Shown piece after piece: positions 59,310 to 64,000 of a DNA stretch of 64,000 nt. Within the stretch, counting starts at the first letter, position 1; each line of letters opens with the position of its first letter. The DNA is taken from NCBI RefSeq assembly GCF_020103725.1, contig NZ_JAHXBG010000002.1:248001-312000 (forward strand). Reading direction: 5' to 3'. Both the position numbers and the translations under genes were made by a program. The DNA is from Hyalangium gracile. GTDB lineage: Bacteria; Myxococcota; Myxococcia; Myxococcales; Myxococcaceae. The notes beneath the pieces were generated by a model. The model had not been told where the DNA came from. It searched no databases and worked only from the letters and a program-made list of their open reading frames with translations.

Positions 59310-60046
59310 AGCTGCTGGAGGGCCGCACGGCGCTCGTCACTGGCGGCTCGCGAGGGCTGGGGCGAGCCATCTGCCTGACCCTGGCGCGCGAGGGCGCCAA
59401 CGTCGCCTTCTGCTACGCCCGCTCCGAGGAGCACGCCGCGGAGACGCTCGCGCGCATCCAGGAGCACGGCGTGCGCGGCCAGGCCTTCAAGGTCTCCGTG
59501 CTGGACAAGCCCGCGGTGCAGCGGATGGTGCGCACCCTGGAACAGGAGTCGGGAGGCGTGGACATCCTGGTGAACAACGCGGGCGTGGGCCAGGTGGTGC
59601 CGCTGGCGCTCATGGAGGAGGAGGACTGGGACCGCGTGATGAACACCAACGTCAAGGGCGCGTTCCTCGTCACCCAGGCGGCCATCCGCGGGATGATCCA
59701 CCGCAAGCGCGGCCGCATCCTCAACATCAGCTCGCTGGCCGGGGTGAAGATGATGCAGGCCCCCGTGCACTACTGCGCGGCGAAGGCGGCGCTCAAGGGC
59801 TTCACGGAGGCGCTGGCCAAGGAGCTCGGCCGCTACGGCGTCACGGTGAACTGCCTGGCGCCAGGCGTCCTGGAGGAAGGCGTCTCCGGCAACCTCCCGC
59901 AGCCGCGGCTCGAGGAGTACCTGCGCAACTGCGCCCTGGGGCGCGTGGGCACGATGGCGGAGGTCGCCGAGGTGGCCGCCTTCCTCGTCTCGGATCGCAA
60001 CAGCTACATGAACGGAGCCACGCTCGTCCTGGACGGCGCGGTGTAG
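59306..60046 (+). CDS. SDR reductase coupled to the first radical SAM gene
   Basis: A 246-residue FabG-type SDR. Seen: TGGSRGLGRAI for NADP, NNAGVG, NISSLAG with the catalytic Ser and YCAAK (Tyr-x3-Lys). The end motif EYLRNCALGRVGT is shared with the second SDR of the operon. It overlaps the radical SAM gene by ATGA and so is made together with it. Likely role: reduction of a keto group on the carrier-bound or lipid intermediate before or after the radical step. It is closely related to the protein at 61546-62289, as if the pair had been duplicated. Confidence 0.87.
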   Translation: MKLLEGRTALVTGGSRGLGRAICLTLAREGANVAFCYARSEEHAAETLARIQEHGVRGQAFKVSVLDKPAVQRMVRTLEQESGGVDILVNNAGVGQVVPLALMEEEDWDRVMNTNVKGAFLVTQAAIRGMIHRKRGRILNISSLAGVKMMQAPVHYCAAKAALKGFTEALAKELGRYGVTVNCLAPGVLEEGVSGNLPQPRLEEYLRNCALGRVGTMAEVAEVAAFLVSDRNSYMNGATLVLDGAV

Positions 60047-60055
60047 GGAGGGCGC

Positions 60056-61549
60056 ATGCCGGATGGATCCGTCGTCGCGGAGCGGCTGCTGCACGAGACG
60101 ACCAGCCTGTGTCGGCACTGCAAGAACGCGGTGCCCGCGCGGGTGGTGGCCGTCGGCGGCGAGGTGCACATGCGCAAGCGGTGCGAGTCGCATGGCGACC
60201 AGTCCGTGATGCTCTCGGATGACTCGGCCTGGTACGAGCGCACGCGCGCCATCGCCACGCCTCCCGCGCCTCCGGTGGCGCGCAAGGAGGTCCAGCATGG
60301 CTGCCCGTTCGACTGCGGCGCCTGCTCCGCGCACGAGCAGAAGGTGCGCCTGCCAGTGGTGACCATCACCAGCGCGTGCAACCTCAACTGCCCCATCTGC
60401 TACGTGCACAACAAGAACGAGGGCGCGTTCCACATGACGCTCGAGGAGTTCGACAAGATCCTCGGGCACCTGGTGAAGGACCACGGCGGCGAGCTGGACC
60501 TCATCAACTTCACGGGCGGCGAGCCCACGGTGCACCCGCACTTCCTCGAGTTCATCGAGCACGCCCACACAGCCGGGGCCCACCGCGTCACGATCTGCAG
60601 CAATGGCATCAAGCTCGCGCAGGACGAGCGGCTCGTGCAGCGGCTGGGGGAGCTTCAGGCGCGGGTGGCGCTCTCGTTCGACTCCTTCGAGCCCTCCGTG
60701 GACCAGGCGATGCAGGGAGCGCGGCTGCTGGACATCAAGCTTCGGTGCCTGGACCTGCTCGACAAGCACAACGTAGACACCACGCTCATCCCGGTGATGA
60801 CGCGCGGGTACAACGATCACGAGATCGGCCGCATCATCCAGCTCGGGCTGGAGCGCTCCTGCGTGCGGCACCTGGAGATCCACACCATCACCTATACCGG
60901 GCAGGGAGGCGTCAGCTTCGATCGCTCGGGGCGAATCTCGATGCACGAGGTGCTGCGGCGCATCGAGGAGACGACCGGGGGGATGCTGCGCGAGCAGGAC
61001 TTCGTGCCCTCCCCTTGCGCGCACCCGCTCTGCTACCAGATCGCCTACCTGCTGCTGGATCCGGAGGGCGGACCTCCGGTGCCGTTCACGCGCTTCATGC
61101 CGGCCGAGCAGTTCTACCAGGTGCTCGGCGAGCGCCTGTACCTGGAGCCGAGCCCGCGCCTGGAGGTGGCGATGCACGACGCCATCGATCGGCTGTGGGC
61201 CTTCGGCGGCGACGAGGCCGAGCGCACGCTGCGGATGCTGAAGCACCTGCTCGGCGTGCTCTTCCCACAGGGGAGGACGCTCAGCCGGCACGAGGGGCTG
61301 CGCGCCTCGGAGCGGTGGGTGAAGGCCGTCTACGTCCACTCGCACATGGACGAGGAGACCTTCGACGTGGAGCGGGTGATGCGCTGCTGTGACTCCAACT
61401 GCTACCCGGATGGGACCACCATCCCGGTGTGCAACTACAACGTGCTGTACCGGGAGAAGGAGGCGAAGTTCATGCGCGCGCCGAAGGCCTGGAACGAGCG
61501 GAGCGGCGGCTTCAAGCTCCCGGTCCTCAACAACGGGAGAGGCCAGTGA
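60056..61549 (+). CDS. Radical SAM enzyme of the Tes-like type, second copy
   Basis: A 497-residue relative of the first copy, shorter because it has only one N-terminal Cys module (CRHCK...KRCESHG). That module has the CxxHG form typical of Tes-family proteins. Seen: HGCPFDCGAC followed by HEQKVRL, so the fourth Cys of the HTC position is missing; the SAM motif CNLNCPIC near residue 110; FTGGEPTVHP; and the C-terminal CCDSNCYPDG...IPVCNYN. The SAM cluster is intact, so 5'-deoxyadenosyl radical chemistry is expected. The missing Cys may mean a changed auxiliary metal site. GGGAGGG lies three bases before the ATG. Overlaps the following SDR (GTGA). Confidence 0.78.
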   Translation: MPDGSVVAERLLHETTSLCRHCKNAVPARVVAVGGEVHMRKRCESHGDQSVMLSDDSAWYERTRAIATPPAPPVARKEVQHGCPFDCGACSAHEQKVRLPVVTITSACNLNCPICYVHNKNEGAFHMTLEEFDKILGHLVKDHGGELDLINFTGGEPTVHPHFLEFIEHAHTAGAHRVTICSNGIKLAQDERLVQRLGELQARVALSFDSFEPSVDQAMQGARLLDIKLRCLDLLDKHNVDTTLIPVMTRGYNDHEIGRIIQLGLERSCVRHLEIHTITYTGQGGVSFDRSGRISMHEVLRRIEETTGGMLREQDFVPSPCAHPLCYQIAYLLLDPEGGPPVPFTRFMPAEQFYQVLGERLYLEPSPRLEVAMHDAIDRLWAFGGDEAERTLRMLKHLLGVLFPQGRTLSRHEGLRASERWVKAVYVHSHMDEETFDVERVMRCCDSNCYPDGTTIPVCNYNVLYREKEAKFMRAPKAWNERSGGFKLPVLNNGRGQ

Positions 61550-62289
61550 CGCCGCGCATGGAGGGAAAGCGCTGCCTCGTCACCGGCGGCTCGCGCGGGT
61601 TGGGGCGGGCCATCTGCCAGGAGCTGGCGCGGGCGGGAGCACGTGTGGCCTTCACGTACTCGCGGAACACGCAGGACGCGGAGGAGGCTCGCGCGCGCAT
61701 TGCCGAGGCCGGCTCGGAGCCGCTGGTCTTCCAGGGCTCGGTGGCGGACGCCGAGCACGTGAAGAAGACGGTGGCCTCCGTGACGGAGGCCTGGGGCGGC
61801 ATCGACGTGCTCGTGAACAACGCGGGCGCCAACCAGGTCCTCCCGATCGCGCTCATCGAGGAGTCGGACTGGGACCTGGTGATGGACGTCAACGTCAAGG
61901 GGACCTACCTGTTCTCGCGGGCGGTGCTGCGACCGATGATCCGCGCTCGGGCGGGACGCATCCTGAACATCGGCTCGTTCGCCTCGGAGCGAGTGGTGGA
62001 GGCGCCCGTGCACTACGCGGCGGCCAAGTCCGCGCTGCGCGGGTTCACGGAGGCTCTCGCGCGGGAGGTGGGGCGCTACTCCATCCAGGTGAACCTGCTG
62101 GCGCCAGGGCTGATGGAGGCGGGACTGTCTCGCTCCCTGCCGCAGCACCGGCTGAATGAGTACCTCGGGCAGTGCTCGCTGGGGCGGCTCGGCACGGTGG
62201 AGGAGCTCGCGCGCATGGCTGTCTTCCTCGTCTCGGACGAGAACACGTTCATGACGGGCGCGAAGGTCGTCGCCGACGGTGGGCTGTAG
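61546..62289 (+). CDS. SDR reductase coupled to the second radical SAM gene
   Basis: A 247-residue SDR, close homologue of the SDR at 59306-60046. Seen: TGGSRGLGRAI, NIGSFAS, YAAAK, and EYLGQCSLGRLGT near the end. The GTG start at 61546 gives the overlap with the radical SAM stop (61549) and has GGAG six bases upstream; an ATG at 61558 is also open. The same gene pair, radical SAM then SDR, occurs twice in this operon. The function is probably NADPH-dependent reduction of a ketone. Confidence 0.87.
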   Translation: MTPRMEGKRCLVTGGSRGLGRAICQELARAGARVAFTYSRNTQDAEEARARIAEAGSEPLVFQGSVADAEHVKKTVASVTEAWGGIDVLVNNAGANQVLPIALIEESDWDLVMDVNVKGTYLFSRAVLRPMIRARAGRILNIGSFASERVVEAPVHYAAAKSALRGFTEALAREVGRYSIQVNLLAPGLMEAGLSRSLPQHRLNEYLGQCSLGRLGTVEELARMAVFLVSDENTFMTGAKVVADGGL

Positions 62290-62298
62290 GAGCATGGG

Positions 62299-63606
62299 AT
62301 GACGTTCAGCGTCGAAGACATCCTGCGCAGGGGGTTCGAGGACTTCCGCGAGTTCGTCAACCCGCTCATTGCGCTGCGCGCGGAGGTGGCCGGAGAGCCC
62401 ACGCGCGTCGTCCACGCACGAGAGGGCCGCCTGGAGGATGTCGAGGGCCACCTGATCGAGGACTTCCACGGGACGCAGGCCTTCGGGCACCGCAACCCCG
62501 CGATCGCGGCGGCGGTGCGCCAGTTTCTGGAGACGGACTCGCCCTCGTGGTTCCCCTCACGCGTGAACCCGTACGCGGGGAGCCTGGCGCGGCGCCTGTG
62601 CGAGCGCACCGGGTACTACTCCAACGCCTTCTTCGCGAGCTCCGGAAGCGAGGCGGTGGAGGCGGCCCTCAAGCTGGCCCGAGCGGTGACGCGCAGGCCG
62701 CGGGTGCTGTCGCTCGAGCGGGCGTACCACGGCTGCACCATGGGGAGCTGCGGCCTGATGACACCCGGGACGTTCCGGGACCCGTTCGATCCGCACCTGC
62801 CGGGCGTGGGTCCCCTGCCATTCGGAGACATCGACGCGCTGGCGAAGGCGCTGGAGCAGAAGGACGTGGCGGCCGTGGTGGTCGAGCCGATCCAGCTCGA
62901 GGGCGGCGTGCGTCCCCTGCCCCCCGAGTACATCGACGCGCTCTGCGAGCTGACGCAGCGGCACGGCACGCTCCTCGTGGCCGACGAGGTCCAGACGGGA
63001 CTGGGGCGCACGGGCCGATTCCTCGCGAGCGAGCGCTGGCCGCGCCGACCCGAGTGCGTGTTGCTGGCGAAGCACCTCGGCGGCGGACTCCTGCCCATCT
63101 CGGCGATGCTCACCCGGCGCGAGCTGTTCGAGACGGCGTACGGGAAGAACTTCGAGACGGCCGAGGCGCACAACTGCACCTTCAGCGGGAGCGCCATGGT
63201 GTGTGTCGCCGCGCACGCCGCGCTGGATCTGCTGACAGACTCGCTCATCGAGCACGTGCGCGACGTGGGAGCGGGCTTCCACTCCGGGCTCACGGAGGCG
63301 CTCTCCTCGCTGCCCCTATTCGAAGAGGTGCGCGGGGCCGGGCTGGTGGCGGGCATCGTGCTGAAGCCCACCGAGCACCCGTGGCTGTCCTTCGAGCACT
63401 TCGGCATGGAAGATCTGGCCCACCGGCCGACGATAGGACTGCTCCTGTGCCACCGCTTGTACAAGCGCGGCTACTTCTGCTTCGTCTGCGGCCATGACTG
63501 GAGCGTGCTGAGGCTGCAGCCGCGCTTCACCATCGCGCCCGATGCGCTGGCCACCTTCACCCGGGTCGCCCGGGAGGAACTGGAGTTCCTGTGCAATCTC
63601 GACTGA
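62299..63606 (+). CDS. Class III pyridoxal-phosphate aminotransferase
   Basis: A 435-residue fold-type I aminotransferase of class III. Seen: FASSGSEAVEAALKLAR for phosphate contact, VADEVQTGLGRTG with the PLP-binding Asp near residue 229, and LLAKHLGGGLLP with the Schiff-base Lys at about residue 258, followed by FSGSAMVC. Class III enzymes often act on omega-amino or aldehyde/ketone substrates. In this cluster it would aminate a carbonyl on a chain made by the ketosynthases or by the radical SAM step. It starts 10 bases after the previous gene and overlaps the next one. Confidence 0.9.
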   Translation: MTFSVEDILRRGFEDFREFVNPLIALRAEVAGEPTRVVHAREGRLEDVEGHLIEDFHGTQAFGHRNPAIAAAVRQFLETDSPSWFPSRVNPYAGSLARRLCERTGYYSNAFFASSGSEAVEAALKLARAVTRRPRVLSLERAYHGCTMGSCGLMTPGTFRDPFDPHLPGVGPLPFGDIDALAKALEQKDVAAVVVEPIQLEGGVRPLPPEYIDALCELTQRHGTLLVADEVQTGLGRTGRFLASERWPRRPECVLLAKHLGGGLLPISAMLTRRELFETAYGKNFETAEAHNCTFSGSAMVCVAAHAALDLLTDSLIEHVRDVGAGFHSGLTEALSSLPLFEEVRGAGLVAGIVLKPTEHPWLSFEHFGMEDLAHRPTIGLLLCHRLYKRGYFCFVCGHDWSVLRLQPRFTIAPDALATFTRVAREELEFLCNLD

Positions 63607-64000
63607 ATCCGCCTCGAGCGCTCGTCTTCGGAGGTACGGGAGCCGTGGGCTCGGAGGTGCTCCGAGGCTTGGCTCGCGCGAACGTCCCCACAGCCTTCAG
63701 CTGGCACCAGTCCAAGGAGCGGGCGCACGCCCTGGCCAGCGAGCTGTCGATGCGCCCGCTGCAGGTGGACCTCGCGGACGCCACGGCGACGCGCGGGGCA
63801 CTGCGAGCGCTGCGGGAGGAAGGTTTCGTGCCCAACCTCTTCATCCACTGCGCGGGGACGAACCCGAGCGCTTCGCTCGCGGATATCACGGATGAGAGCT
63901 GGCACAGGACGATGGCGGTGAACTGCCAGTCGGCGTTCATCGCCTGCCAGGAGCTGACTCCCGCCATGGCTCAGGCCGGCGAAGGGCACCTCGTGCTCGT
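63591..64000 (+). CDS. Third SDR of the operon, cut by the window end
   Basis: At least 136 residues of an SDR: FGGTGAVGSEVLRGL (TGxxGxxG motif), HCAGTNPSASL and MAVNCQSAF. The frame begins with GTG at 63591, inside the end of the aminotransferase gene (which stops at 63606), so the genes overlap. The catalytic Ser-Tyr-Lys part lies beyond the window. It seems to be a separate reductase rather than a copy of the two upstream SDRs. Confidence 0.78.
   Translation, partial: MQSRLNPPRALVFGGTGAVGSEVLRGLARANVPTAFSWHQSKERAHALASELSMRPLQVDLADATATRGALRALREEGFVPNLFIHCAGTNPSASLADITDESWHRTMAVNCQSAFIACQELTPAMAQAGEGHLVL

Overview
This window is high-GC bacterial DNA with long wall-to-wall genes on both strands. 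The content suggests a myxobacterium, probably of the Cystobacter/Archangium/Stigmatella group. This is inferred from an NtrC-type sigma-54 activator, a hybrid histidine kinase, an extra Hsp70 with an unknown partner, a PrkA kinase, many secreted Ala/Pro-rich or Cys-rich lipoproteins, and a SitA-like lipoprotein toxin with an Imm11-type immunity protein. No rRNA, tRNA or CRISPR array was seen.

Layout. (1) Positions 1-8654, minus strand: a tightly coupled four-gene operon whose sizes, order and motifs match DpdE-DpdF-DpdG-DpdH, the restriction arm of the 7-deazaguanine DNA modification (Dpd) system. DpdH runs off the window start. A frameshifted SF1 helicase remnant (about 8981-9640) lies beside it and probably marks an island edge. 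(2) 9735-24567: housekeeping and signalling genes: a membrane-anchored TPR protein, an outer-membrane barrel protein, MutL, an epimerase plus PlsC-type acyltransferase, a hybrid histidine kinase, an FHA-GGDEF diguanylate cyclase, a large Cys-rich lipoprotein, a DciA-like (DUF721) protein and a CAP-domain protein. (3) 24934-28983: lytic transglycosylase, then a lipoprotein AHH-nuclease toxin with its immunity gene. (4) 29027-42265: cmk-accA, a fused double ArsA-like ATPase, an NtrC regulator with a degenerate histidine kinase, a dCMP-type deaminase, a glycosyltransferase, MsrA, a Kelch lipoprotein and a trypsin-like protease. (5) 42382-50324: PrkA, a second Cys-rich lipoprotein related to the first, and a short lid-less Hsp70 followed by an unknown gene.

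(6) 50334-64000: the most unusual region, two divergent operons sharing a 186-bp promoter region. The minus operon encodes a hotdog dehydratase, four ketosynthase-fold proteins (two active, two lacking catalytic residues, alternating), a FabG-like reductase, a nitroreductase and an acyl carrier protein. Neighbouring genes from the first ketosynthase to the ACP all overlap by 4 bases. The plus operon encodes two radical SAM enzymes resembling tetraether lipid synthase (Tes), each followed by an overlapping short-chain reductase, then a class III aminotransferase and a third reductase cut by the window end. Together these look like a pathway that builds an acyl chain on an ACP, modifies or joins carbon chains by radical chemistry, and aminates a carbonyl. 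I do not recognise it as a described pathway; the product is unknown.
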